From Bacteroidota bacterium (GTDB lineage Bacteria; Bacteroidota; Bacteroidia; Chitinophagales; Saprospiraceae): a stretch of 36,816 nucleotides of DNA. The position numbers and the translations under genes were made by a program. Under the pieces are notes generated by a model. It made no database searches and had not been told where the DNA came from. It saw nothing but the letters and a program-made list of their open reading frames with translations. The stretch is from assembly GCA_006226345.1 (NCBI GenBank), contig SBHD01000131.1, positions 1 through 36,816 of the forward strand, in the 5' to 3' direction. The number at the start of each line of letters is the position of its first letter. The first letter of the stretch is position 1. Positions 1 to 7,853 of the stretch are shown here, piece by piece.

Positions 1-34
1 TTGCGGCCCCGCAGGCTTGCCAAGTGGTAAAGGA

Positions 35-3000
35 TTATCGCTGGATCGCCACTTTGACCTGCATAGCACTACGGCCGGACCGGATCTCCAGCGTGTAGAC
101 ACCAGCAGGATACTGGCTGTAATCAAACTGACGGGTCAGCGTACCGGTGCCAAAGTCAGCTGCCGAGCGCTCGGCAACCTGTCCAAGCAGGTTGTAGAAA
201 ACAAATTCTACCTCCTGCCGCGCATCACCGGTCATTTCCACCGTGAAAATACCGGTGTTCGGGTTGGGATAAAGCCGGAACTCCTCCACCCAGTCTGCCT
301 GGCCGGTAGCAGAAACCAGCGTGACCATTTGCTGCAGGGTACTGGCCCCGCAGTTGTTGATCACGGTAAGCTCAACCGTGTAGGTGCCCGGCGCGGTATA
401 TGTGTGCGTCGGATTCTGTTCTGTGCTGGTATTGCCGTCGCCAAAGTTCCAGGAATAATTAGTGCCGTTTTGCGAATTGTTGGTAAATGTGACGGTCAGC
501 TGATCTGCAGCGAAGGCGAACCCGGCTGTCGGGAGCGCCAACACTTCAATGTAGTCGTTCAATGTCAGTTCGTTATTGCCGAAAGCGTTTGTAACCTCCA
601 AGGTCACCGCATATGTGCCAGGGCTGCCATACGTAACTGTCGGGTTCTGATCCGTAGATGTTGCCGGGTTGCCGCCGGGGAATGTCCAGTTCCAGGCAGT
701 CGGATTCCCTGCGGACTGATCGGTAAACTGAACCGTTAATGGCACGCATCCCTTCTGTTCACTAACCGAGAACGCGGCGATCGGCGCAGAGCCCTGGATC
801 TCCACTTCCTGGCTGAATATAGTAGTGCCGCAGGCATTGGTCGCTTCCAGTGTAATTGTATAGGTACCAACGGCATCATAGGTATGCGTCGGGTTTTTTA
901 CAGTGCTGGTATTGCCATCGCCGAACTTCCAGAGATAGGTATCGGCGTTATTGGAGTTGTTTGTCAGTATTACTGACAAACCTGCCGTTTGCGCTGTAAA
1001 CGCCGCAGCGGGCGGACCCAAAACCGTGATCGTGCCAGTGGTCGTATTACTACCAACGCTATTGGTTGCAACCAAGGTAACAGTATATACCCCCGGGTTC
1101 TCAAATACTACAGTAGGCTCTGCTTCCATCGAACTGGCTGGCAAGCCACCTTCAAAGGTCCATTCAAAACTGGTCGCATTGGCACTGGATTCATTTGTGA
1201 ACTGAACTTCCAGGGGGGCACAACCCTCGTTTGCGCTGGGTGAAAATGCTGCAACGGGCGGCAGAATAACTGTAATTTCCTGCGTGATCGTTTCTGAACC
1301 ACAATTATTGGTTGCTGTAAGCGTGACCGTGTAGGTACCGTCTTCCGTGTAGGTATGTACCGGATTTGCCATACTACTGGTGCTGCCATCGCCGAAGTTC
1401 CACAAGTAGCTGGTAGCATTCTGGGATGTATTACTGAAGCTAACCACGCCAACGTTAATAACAGCATTGAAACCTGGTGTCGGCAAGGGGAGTACTGTAA
1501 TGAAATCCTCCTGTGTAAACGTGGTACTACCGGCCGCATTCGAGGCCACAAGTGTTACGTCGTACACACCAGGCGTATCAAAGACCACTACCGGATTCTG
1601 TTCGTTGGAGGTTGCCGGTGTGCCACCCTCAAATGTCCACTCCCAGCTGGTCGTATTGCCGGAGGACAAATCCTGGAACTGCACCGTCAATGGACCGCAG
1701 CCGCTTGTGGTGTTTGCAGTGAAGCCCGCCATAGGCGAGGTGATGATGACCACATTTTGGGTAAAGGTTGAAGTGCCGCAATCATTGGTGGCAGTTAACA
1801 CGACTGTATAGGTGCCATCTTCCGTATAGGTATGCTCAGGGTCAGACTCCGAGCTGGAATTCCCATCACCAAAATCCCAGGAATAGGAAGTGGCATTTGA
1901 TGATGTATTCGTAAATGCAGTGGTTGACCCATTCGTGCTGCTGGTAAACCCGGCAGTCGGTTCCGGATTCACTGTAATATAATTGGTCTGGGTAGATGAA
2001 TTGCTTCCTGCAGCATTGGAAACGGTCAGTGTGACCGTATAGGTACCCGGAACGTCATAGGTTACCGTTGGGTTTTCTTGCGTACTGCTGGAAGGCGTAC
2101 CTCCCGGGAATGACCACTGAAAATTCACGGCATTTGCCGAAGATTCATTCATGAACTGAACCGTCAGCGGGCCGCAACCACTCGTTGGTGAAGCACTGAA
2201 TCCAGCCGTAGGTGGCGTTATGATCGTAACGGTCTGCGAAGTAGTATCATTACCGCAGTCATTGGTTGCAATCAAGGTTACCGTATACACCCCGTCGGCA
2301 CTGTATGTGTGTTCCGGATTTGGATCCGAGCTGGAGTTGCCGTCGCCGAAGTCCCAGCTGTAGGAATCACTGTTGCTGGAGGCGTTGGTGAATGTTGCTG
2401 TAAATCCGTTGGTCGAACTGGTAAATCCGGCTGTTGGACCTGGATCAACCGTGATGTAACTCGTCTGCGTAATCGTATCGCTACCGGCAGCATTACTGAC
2501 AGCAAGCGTTACGGTATAGGTTCCGGGCGTTGAATACACTACTTCCGGATTCTCCTCCGTACTGCTGGAAGGCGTTCCACCCGGGAATGACCAGGCGAAA
2601 TTCACGGCATTCGCCGAAGAGGCGTTGGTAAATTGTACGGTCAGCGGGCCGCAACCAATCGTGGGCGAGGCAGTGAAGCCGGCTGTTGGTGCCGTAACAA
2701 TCGTTACAGTTTGGGTGACCGTATCGTTATCACAATCGTTAATAGCAATCAGTGTTACCGTGTAAACGCCGTCCTCGTCATAGGTGTGTTCCGGGTTGGT
2801 ATCCGAACTGGAATTACCATCACCGAAGTCCCAGTTGTACGACGTGCTGTTATTCGATGTATTGGTGAACATTGCCGTGAACCCGTTGGTTGAACTGGTG
2901 AACCCGGCCGTGGGATCAGGATTTACGGTAATATAGTTAGTCTGTGTTGCAGTGTTGCTACCGGCAGCATTACTGACGATCAACGTCACGGAGTATGTGC

Positions 3001-5809
3001 CGGAGGTATCGTAGATAACTTCCGGATTCTCCTGTGTGCTGCTGGACGGCGTTCCTCCCGGGAACGACCATTCAAAGTTGACTGCATTTGCCGAAGAAGC
3101 ATTGGTAAACTGTACGGTCAGCGGCCCGCAACCATTTGTCGGTGAAGCGGTGAAGCCGGCAATTGGCACCGTTACGATCGTAACAGTCTGAGTAGTGGTG
3201 TCGTTTCCACAGGCATTGATGGCGATCAAGGTCACCGTGTATACTCCATCCTCCGCATATATATGGACCGGATCGCTGTCAGCGCTCGAATTGCCATCGC
3301 CAAAGTTCCAGTTGTAGGATGTGGCACCGGCCGAGTTATTGGTAAATGCCACTGTATCCAGGTTTACGGCACTGCTGAAGCCTGCCGCAGGAGTGGTGTT
3401 TACTGTTACGTAGTTGTTGAGTGTGATCGTATCGGAGCCCTGGTTATTGAACGCGATGAGGGTTACGGTATAGGTGCCCGGATCATTGTACGTAACCGTC
3501 GGGTTCTGATCTGTAGAATTATCCGGAGAACCTCCGGGGAAGGACCACTCGAAGCTGGTAGGATTCCCGCCGGAGGTATTGGTAAATTCTACCGTCAGCG
3601 GTGCACATCCTTCTGTCGTATCTGATGTAAATCCGGCAACAGGCAGGGATATCAGTGTAAGCGTATCGGTGGCCACCGTGCTGCCACAATCATTGGTAGA
3701 CGTTAGGGTAACCACATAAACACCACCTTGCGCATAGGTATGTGTCGGGTTTTGTACATGGCTGGTGTCGCCATCCCCAAATTCCCAAAGTGTAGATGTT
3801 GCGCCAAAAGAGTTATTGGTAAACTGTACCGTAAGGCTGTCAATATCCGCACTGAAATTCGCAGAAGGAATGTTCTGGACCGTGATATAACCATTGTACG
3901 TAACGGAATTGGAGCCTGCACCATTATAGGCAGTAAGCGAGACGTTGAAGGTGCCGGAGTTTGTATACACAACAACCGGATCGGAAAGGTTAGACGTCGA
4001 GGGCTGTCCGCCTGGAAATTGCCACAAATAGGTATTGGCATTGGCAGAAGACTCATTGGTAAACTGCACCGTCATGGTGGCACAGCCGGTTGTTGGATCA
4101 GCGCTGAAGGCAGCAGTAGGAATAGTATTGACCAATAGTGTTTTGGTCGAAGCGCCACAATCGTTTTCTACAATGAGCGTAACCTGGTAAATGCCGGCTT
4201 CCGGGTAGGTATATACCGGATTTTGTTCATTGCTATAACCAAAACCATCACCAAAGTCCCAGTTGTACGATATCGCATTCTGGGAGGTGCTGGTGAAGTT
4301 ATACGTCAGATCATCGTATGTGTAGGTAAAGTTGGCCGTAGGCTCCGGCTGGACGGTGATCTGTTTGGTTAGCGAAACCGGTCCGCCAGGACCACTGAGG
4401 GTCAGGGTGATGTCGAAAGTGCCGGACGCTGCCCAGGTGACGGTTGGATTTTGCTGATTGGATGTCGGCGGGGAGCCAGCCTGGAAGGTCCAGTTCCAGG
4501 CACTGATATTGCCGGAGGACATATCATTGAACTGTACCGACTCATTTTGGCAGGGCGGGTCCGGCGACCAGTCGAAATCTGCCACCAAAGGGGGATTGCC
4601 GCCACATTGCTCCAGGCAACCGCTGGCAATTTTCTGGGTCATGTACGCATTCATTTGTGACTGGGACTGGCTGCTCCAGTCGGGGCTGCTGTTTACAAAA
4701 GGACACATGACAAAGTTAGGCGGGCAAACACCGCCACCGGTATCGTGTGTTGCCGTGAAATTATGGCCGATCTCATGTGCTGTCATGCCCCGCAGGAAAA
4801 GCGAATTACTGGTAAAGTCCTGCAGACAGTGGTATTTATTACTATTACAAAGGCCGCCCAGGTAAGCGATGCCAACAGTGGACCCGTTGAAGTCGCGGTT
4901 TGTCCAGAGTTCACCGTTGTCAAACGGAACACCAAAACCACCACCATTTCCCCAGCTTCGGAACGAGGCCAGGAGGACACCTGCATCATTCGAGTTGGTC
5001 CATGGATCAGCGCCGGTAACGACAAACTGGGTTACGATGACAAAGGTAATGTCATGGACAAAGTTGCCGGTGTACAGGCCTTCCACATCATTAATGACGG
5101 CCACGTTATGTGCTTCAACTGCACCGACGGAGCCATACTTGTCAAACATGGACTTGTCCGATGCAATCGCAATTTCAAGTTCGTAACACGCCGAAAACTC
5201 CGGATCTTCAAATTTCCCTTCCATGATTTCTTTCAGATGGGAAAGATCCTCCGAGCCGACCACCTCTTCACAGGCGGCATCCTGGTCTTTGATCACGGCA
5301 CTTTCCGGATAAACCAGAAACAGGTCGCGCTCGGCGTCTTTTTGATGATACCAAAGTGGCTCAATAAAATATGTTTCGTCAGAGCCCTGGATAAAACCAT
5401 GGATAAAGTTTTTGTCCATGGTCAGGCGTACCAGGCCACCAGAGCCCAGCTCATACCCTTTGAATGCTATATCTTTTGATCGGCCCCGGTTTTCTACTCC
5501 TTTGTCGGTCGATACCCGGAGGGAATATCCCGGTGCCAAAACAGTGCTGTGTTCGAGGGCAAGCGTCCAATGATGGGAGCCGAGCGTGAGCGTTACAGCA
5601 GAAGATTCCTCGGTTTGTTTAATATATTGTTGAATTTCAAGCGGATTAAAGCGATAAATTTCCCAGGAGGTCAAAATACTTTTCAGCGCCTCGGGTGTTT
5701 CCGCTTGCTGAAGGGTGCCCTTAAAATTTTGTGCCTGCACCGACAGGGACAATAAAACAACTAACAGAAACAGAGTAAGCCTTTTAAGCAGAGGTACGTA
5801 GTTGAGCAT
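35..5809 (-). CDS. Secreted reprolysin-like metalloprotease with 18 PKD domains and T9SS sorting domain
   Basis: Predicted extracellular zinc metalloprotease exported by Sec and then the type IX secretion system. I start it at ATG 5809 (1924 aa) rather than ATG 5833, because the signal peptide (LLKRLTLFLLVVLLSL, ending SVQAQ) then sits at the N-terminus. Residues about 210-400 form the peptidase domain. The zinc motif HEIGHNFTATHD (345-356) matches HExxHxxGxxHD of reprolysin/M12B enzymes, followed by a cysteine-containing segment. Eighteen PKD domains follow from about residue 408, alternating between two subtypes (W-x-FPGG and W-x-FGDG). The last ~80 residues begin with FRLYPNPNTG and end in a basic IQR tail, as in T9SS type A sorting domains. 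PKD tandems commonly act as stalks or glycan/protein-binding spacers. The substrate is unknown. The gene stands alone, divergent from the next gene. Its terminator, if any, lies at or beyond the window edge. Confidence 0.92.
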   Translation of the reverse strand: MLNYVPLLKRLTLFLLVVLLSLSVQAQNFKGTLQQAETPEALKSILTSWEIYRFNPLEIQQYIKQTEESSAVTLTLGSHHWTLALEHSTVLAPGYSLRVSTDKGVENRGRSKDIAFKGYELGSGGLVRLTMDKNFIHGFIQGSDETYFIEPLWYHQKDAERDLFLVYPESAVIKDQDAACEEVVGSEDLSHLKEIMEGKFEDPEFSACYELEIAIASDKSMFDKYGSVGAVEAHNVAVINDVEGLYTGNFVHDITFVIVTQFVVTGADPWTNSNDAGVLLASFRSWGNGGGFGVPFDNGELWTNRDFNGSTVGIAYLGGLCNSNKYHCLQDFTSNSLFLRGMTAHEIGHNFTATHDTGGGVCPPNFVMCPFVNSSPDWSSQSQSQMNAYMTQKIASGCLEQCGGNPPLVADFDWSPDPPCQNESVQFNDMSSGNISAWNWTFQAGSPPTSNQQNPTVTWAASGTFDITLTLSGPGGPVSLTKQITVQPEPTANFTYTYDDLTYNFTSTSQNAISYNWDFGDGFGYSNEQNPVYTYPEAGIYQVTLIVENDCGASTKTLLVNTIPTAAFSADPTTGCATMTVQFTNESSANANTYLWQFPGGQPSTSNLSDPVVVYTNSGTFNVSLTAYNGAGSNSVTYNGYITVQNIPSANFSADIDSLTVQFTNNSFGATSTLWEFGDGDTSHVQNPTHTYAQGGVYVVTLTSTNDCGSTVATDTLTLISLPVAGFTSDTTEGCAPLTVEFTNTSGGNPTSFEWSFPGGSPDNSTDQNPTVTYNDPGTYTVTLIAFNNQGSDTITLNNYVTVNTTPAAGFSSAVNLDTVAFTNNSAGATSYNWNFGDGNSSADSDPVHIYAEDGVYTVTLIAINACGNDTTTQTVTIVTVPIAGFTASPTNGCGPLTVQFTNASSANAVNFEWSFPGGTPSSSTQENPEVIYDTSGTYSVTLIVSNAAGSNTATQTNYITVNPDPTAGFTSSTNGFTAMFTNTSNNSTSYNWDFGDGNSSSDTNPEHTYDEDGVYTVTLIAINDCDNDTVTQTVTIVTAPTAGFTASPTIGCGPLTVQFTNASSANAVNFAWSFPGGTPSSSTEENPEVVYSTPGTYTVTLAVSNAAGSDTITQTSYITVDPGPTAGFTSSTNGFTATFTNASSNSDSYSWDFGDGNSSSDPNPEHTYSADGVYTVTLIATNDCGNDTTSQTVTIITPPTAGFSASPTSGCGPLTVQFMNESSANAVNFQWSFPGGTPSSSTQENPTVTYDVPGTYTVTLTVSNAAGSNSSTQTNYITVNPEPTAGFTSSTNGSTTAFTNTSSNATSYSWDFGDGNSSSESDPEHTYTEDGTYTVVLTATNDCGTSTFTQNVVIITSPMAGFTANTTSGCGPLTVQFQDLSSGNTTSWEWTFEGGTPATSNEQNPVVVFDTPGVYDVTLVASNAAGSTTFTQEDFITVLPLPTPGFNAVINVGVVSFSNTSQNATSYLWNFGDGSTSSMANPVHTYTEDGTYTVTLTATNNCGSETITQEITVILPPVAAFSPSANEGCAPLEVQFTNESSANATSFEWTFEGGLPASSMEAEPTVVFENPGVYTVTLVATNSVGSNTTTGTITVLGPPAAAFTAQTAGLSVILTNNSNNADTYLWKFGDGNTSTVKNPTHTYDAVGTYTITLEATNACGTTIFSQEVEIQGSAPIAAFSVSEQKGCVPLTVQFTDQSAGNPTAWNWTFPGGNPATSTDQNPTVTYGSPGTYAVTLEVTNAFGNNELTLNDYIEVLALPTAGFAFAADQLTVTFTNNSQNGTNYSWNFGDGNTSTEQNPTHTYTAPGTYTVELTVINNCGASTLQQMVTLVSATGQADWVEEFRLYPNPNTGIFTVEMTGDARQEVEFVFYNLLGQVAERSAADFGTGTLTRQFDYSQYPAGVYTLEIRSGRSAMQVKVAIQR
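1733..3163 (-). repeat. Three tandem 477-bp units encoding PKD domain pairs
   Basis: Within the PKD protein gene, three consecutive domain pairs start at 3163, 2686 and 2209, and the next pair starts at 1732. Each step is exactly 477 bp (159 codons). These three pairs are clearly more alike at DNA level than the flanking pairs, for example around 2083, 2561 and 3037. This indicates recent in-frame duplication of a two-domain unit. Such repeats are prone to copy-number change and assembly collapse. Confidence 0.85.
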
Positions 5810-6147
5810 AATACTGGCTTGGTTTGATTTCAATTTAAAACAGATAGCACGAGAAATTCAGTTGGAGGGTTGCTTACTTACTTCATTTAGTTCCCCTAAG
5901 GTTTTCGGCACATGACAATTTATTCAAAGAACAGATTACATACCGCATTCAGGCAGCGGAATTGAAAGAACGCCGTTTATTTACGGCAAAAATTTAAAAA
6001 AAATAGCAATTCGCCCAGAATTTAATGGGCGAAAGTAGCGCATGTTGGCAAGATTCGTTTTCGCTATTTGTAAAATTGATAATTTCGTCAAAAACCTGAC
6101 GCTGTTAACGTTAAACTACTTTTTCTCAGAAAAACTCAATTATTCCT
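5810..6147. other. Divergent intergenic region with two inverted repeats around an A/T tract
   Basis: No gene is seen here. The 338 bp must hold the promoters of the divergent metalloprotease and outer-membrane-protein genes, but neither strand has a perfect TAnnTTTG box; the best on the plus strand is TACTTTTT at 6117-6124. The notable structure is an A/T-only tract at 5988-6005 running into 6009. It is flanked by GCCGT/ACGGC (5972-5976 and 5983-5987) and by the perfect 8-bp inverted repeat TTCGCCCA/TGGGCGAA (6010-6017 and 6026-6033). On the minus strand the second hairpin is followed by a T-rich run, so it could act as an attenuator or terminator in the leader, or as an operator. Confidence 0.5.
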
Positions 6148-6780
6148 ATGCAGCATTTTCGCTTGAGTATTGTGTCCTTTTTACTGCTTACAGGACTTAC
6201 CCTGTGTACCTCTGCCCACCTGATTGCCCAAAACCGGTTGCAGTATTCGGCACCGGTTGCCGGATTTAACCTGCCGGACAAGAAAGACGCCCCGTCATTT
6301 AAGGACCGGCTCTGGTATGGGGGCGGGGTTACGCTCGGATTCTCCGGCGGTGCAGGTTACAGCCTTTTTGCATTCGGGGTTTCGCCCATGGTCGGGTACA
6401 AGATTGTCGGACCTTTGTCTGCCGGTCCGCGCTTGTCTTTACTATATACTTCACAAAAGTATCCGGGTGTTCAGACGTTTAACCTGTTCGATGTGGAGTT
6501 GAGTCTCTTTGCCCGCGTGCGGGTTTTTCGCGGACTTTTCATCCAGGGAGAATTGGGGACGTTATCTGATCAATATGTCTACCAGGATAACCTGGGGCAG
6601 TTGGGCAAGGATACCCGTACAAGGCCGGCTCAATATCTGGGGATAGGCTACAATTTTTCAAACGGTGCGGGAGGCGTCGGCCAGGAGATTGCAGTGATGT
6701 ACGACTTCTATGTCGGTAACGATATAAACTCGTATGAGCAACCGTGGCAGTATCGTCTGGCGTTTACATACGGCTTTTAA
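6148..6780 (+). CDS. Small outer-membrane beta-barrel-like protein, function unknown
   Basis: A 210-aa protein with an N-terminal signal peptide (hydrophobic IVSFLLLTGLTLCTSAHLIA, likely cleaved near AQN). The mature part is rich in alternating hydrophobic/polar strands and in Gly and aromatic residues, and it ends in an aromatic residue (AFTYGF), as outer-membrane barrels often do. A periplasmic or outer-membrane location is inferred. I do not recognise a specific family. ATG 6148 is chosen because the signal peptide begins there; a longer upstream frame (6042) is in a different reading frame. The gene is divergent from the metalloprotease gene and convergent with fdhD, so it is probably monocistronic. 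Confidence 0.72.
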   Translation: MQHFRLSIVSFLLLTGLTLCTSAHLIAQNRLQYSAPVAGFNLPDKKDAPSFKDRLWYGGGVTLGFSGGAGYSLFAFGVSPMVGYKIVGPLSAGPRLSLLYTSQKYPGVQTFNLFDVELSLFARVRVFRGLFIQGELGTLSDQYVYQDNLGQLGKDTRTRPAQYLGIGYNFSNGAGGVGQEIAVMYDFYVGNDINSYEQPWQYRLAFTYGF

Positions 6781-6828
6781 CCCGGGCACTATCTGTCTGA
6801 CAAACAACGCTTTGGCAAATCAGGAAAT

Positions 6829-6860
6829 CCCGGACATCCCTTATGATAAGGATGTCCGGG
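6829..6860. terminator. Hairpin between convergent genes
   Basis: Inverted repeat CCCGGACATCC...GGATGTCCGGG (6829-6860) extended by TTAT/ATAA, with one bulged C. It lies between the convergent outer-membrane-protein gene and fdhD, starting 8 bp past the fdhD stop. Neither side has a strong T run, so bidirectional termination is plausible but not certain. Confidence 0.5.
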
Positions 6861-6868
6861 CCGTCCTG

Positions 6869-7696
6869 TTATGCCGACCGGATCCGTTCGCCACCGGTAT
6901 AGATATTGAATTGTTCGCCGCGTAAAAAGCCAATTAGAGTCATGCCGGATTCTACAGCCAGTTCGAGCGCCAGGCTGGATGGAGCACCAACAGCAGCGAG
7001 TACTGGTATACCTGCCATGGCGGCTTTCTGGACCAGTTCAAAACCGGCGCGTCCGCTGACCAGGATCATCTGATCGCGGAAGGGTAGGGGGCAGGCGTTG
7101 CGCAAGGCGGCGCCTATCACCTTGTCTACAGCATTATGTCTGCCGACGTCTTCCCGTAAAATGCTTAACCTGCCTTCCGCTGTGAAGAGCCCCGCAGCAT
7201 GTAAGCCACCAGTGGTATCAAAGGTCTTTTGGGCTTGCCGTAGGGTTTCTGGCAGGCCATAGACTATTTCCGGAGTAACCACCGGAAAGTTTGCGGATGG
7301 ATAATAGCAATTGACAGTCTGAACATTTTCCAGCGCAGCCTTGCCACACACACCACAACTGGATGAGGTAAACAAGTGTCGCTTCAGCCGTTCTTCATCC
7401 ACCGGTATGTGCGGAACGATTTCGACCAAAATGGTGTTTTCTGCTAACCATTTGAATGCCAGTACCTGGCTATGGTCCATCACGATCCCTTCTGTAAACA
7501 GGAAGCCCATAGCGAGATCCTCATCTTCTCCCGGCGTGCGCATGGTAACGGCGACGGAGAAGTGCCGTCGCCGCTCTCCGGATCCGTGTGCGATCCGGAT
7601 TTCAAGTGGTTCTTCCCGAACCAGGGCATCTTGCCGTTCCTGAATACCAGCCGGTGTCCTGGTTTGCGTATGGATATGCTGTATACGCTTCGTCAC
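6869..7696 (-). CDS. fdhD: Formate dehydrogenase accessory sulfurtransferase FdhD
   Basis: FdhD passes sulfur from the cysteine desulfurase IscS to the molybdenum/tungsten bis-MGD cofactor, which formate dehydrogenase-type oxidoreductases need. The 275-aa product has the FdhD signature SSSCGVCGK, with the two catalytic-loop cysteines at residues 114 and 117. It also has the conserved C-terminal core (SGRAGFELVQKAAMAGIP, then VGAPSSLA), and its full length is typical. The start is GTG at 7696; the next in-frame Met lies inside the conserved domain, so GTG is the best choice. No formate dehydrogenase or molybdopterin gene lies in the window, so its client enzyme must be encoded elsewhere. The stop lies just before a hairpin at 6829-6860. 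The cytoplasmic location is inferred from family knowledge. Confidence 0.93.
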   Translation of the reverse strand: MTKRIQHIHTQTRTPAGIQERQDALVREEPLEIRIAHGSGERRRHFSVAVTMRTPGEDEDLAMGFLFTEGIVMDHSQVLAFKWLAENTILVEIVPHIPVDEERLKRHLFTSSSCGVCGKAALENVQTVNCYYPSANFPVVTPEIVYGLPETLRQAQKTFDTTGGLHAAGLFTAEGRLSILREDVGRHNAVDKVIGAALRNACPLPFRDQMILVSGRAGFELVQKAAMAGIPVLAAVGAPSSLALELAVESGMTLIGFLRGEQFNIYTGGERIRSA

Positions 7697-7800
7697 AAAC
7701 AGTGCTTTTAAGTATGGCGTTGAATTTGACTGAATCTGTCCCGGTTCGAACGTTTTAAAAACGCTGCACCGTGTAAATATTTAAACGTACAAACGGCAAA

Positions 7801-7834
7801 TTGTTTTCCGCGTGCGAGGTAAGCGATACCTTTG
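7801..7834 (+). promoter_or_regulatory. Bacteroidota-type promoter of argS
   Basis: A perfect -7 element TACCTTTG at 7827-7834 has TTG at 7801-7803 upstream with a 23-bp spacer, matching the TTG-N17-23-TAnnTTTG consensus. Transcription should start near 7841, which places the alternative upstream ATG (7812) outside the transcript and supports ATG 7854. Confidence 0.72.
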
Positions 7835-7853
7835 CGCGCTCAAATGTACAGAT

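Noticed and set aside
17-739. Open 240-codon frame on the plus strand over the PKD gene, and several similar ones up to 5479
   Set aside because: They are antisense shadows of a strong coding frame. They repeat with the PKD units and have no promoter or domain.
1733-3163. Regular repeats as a possible CRISPR array
   Set aside because: The period is 477 bp, the sequence is coding throughout and there are no short repeats with unique spacers.
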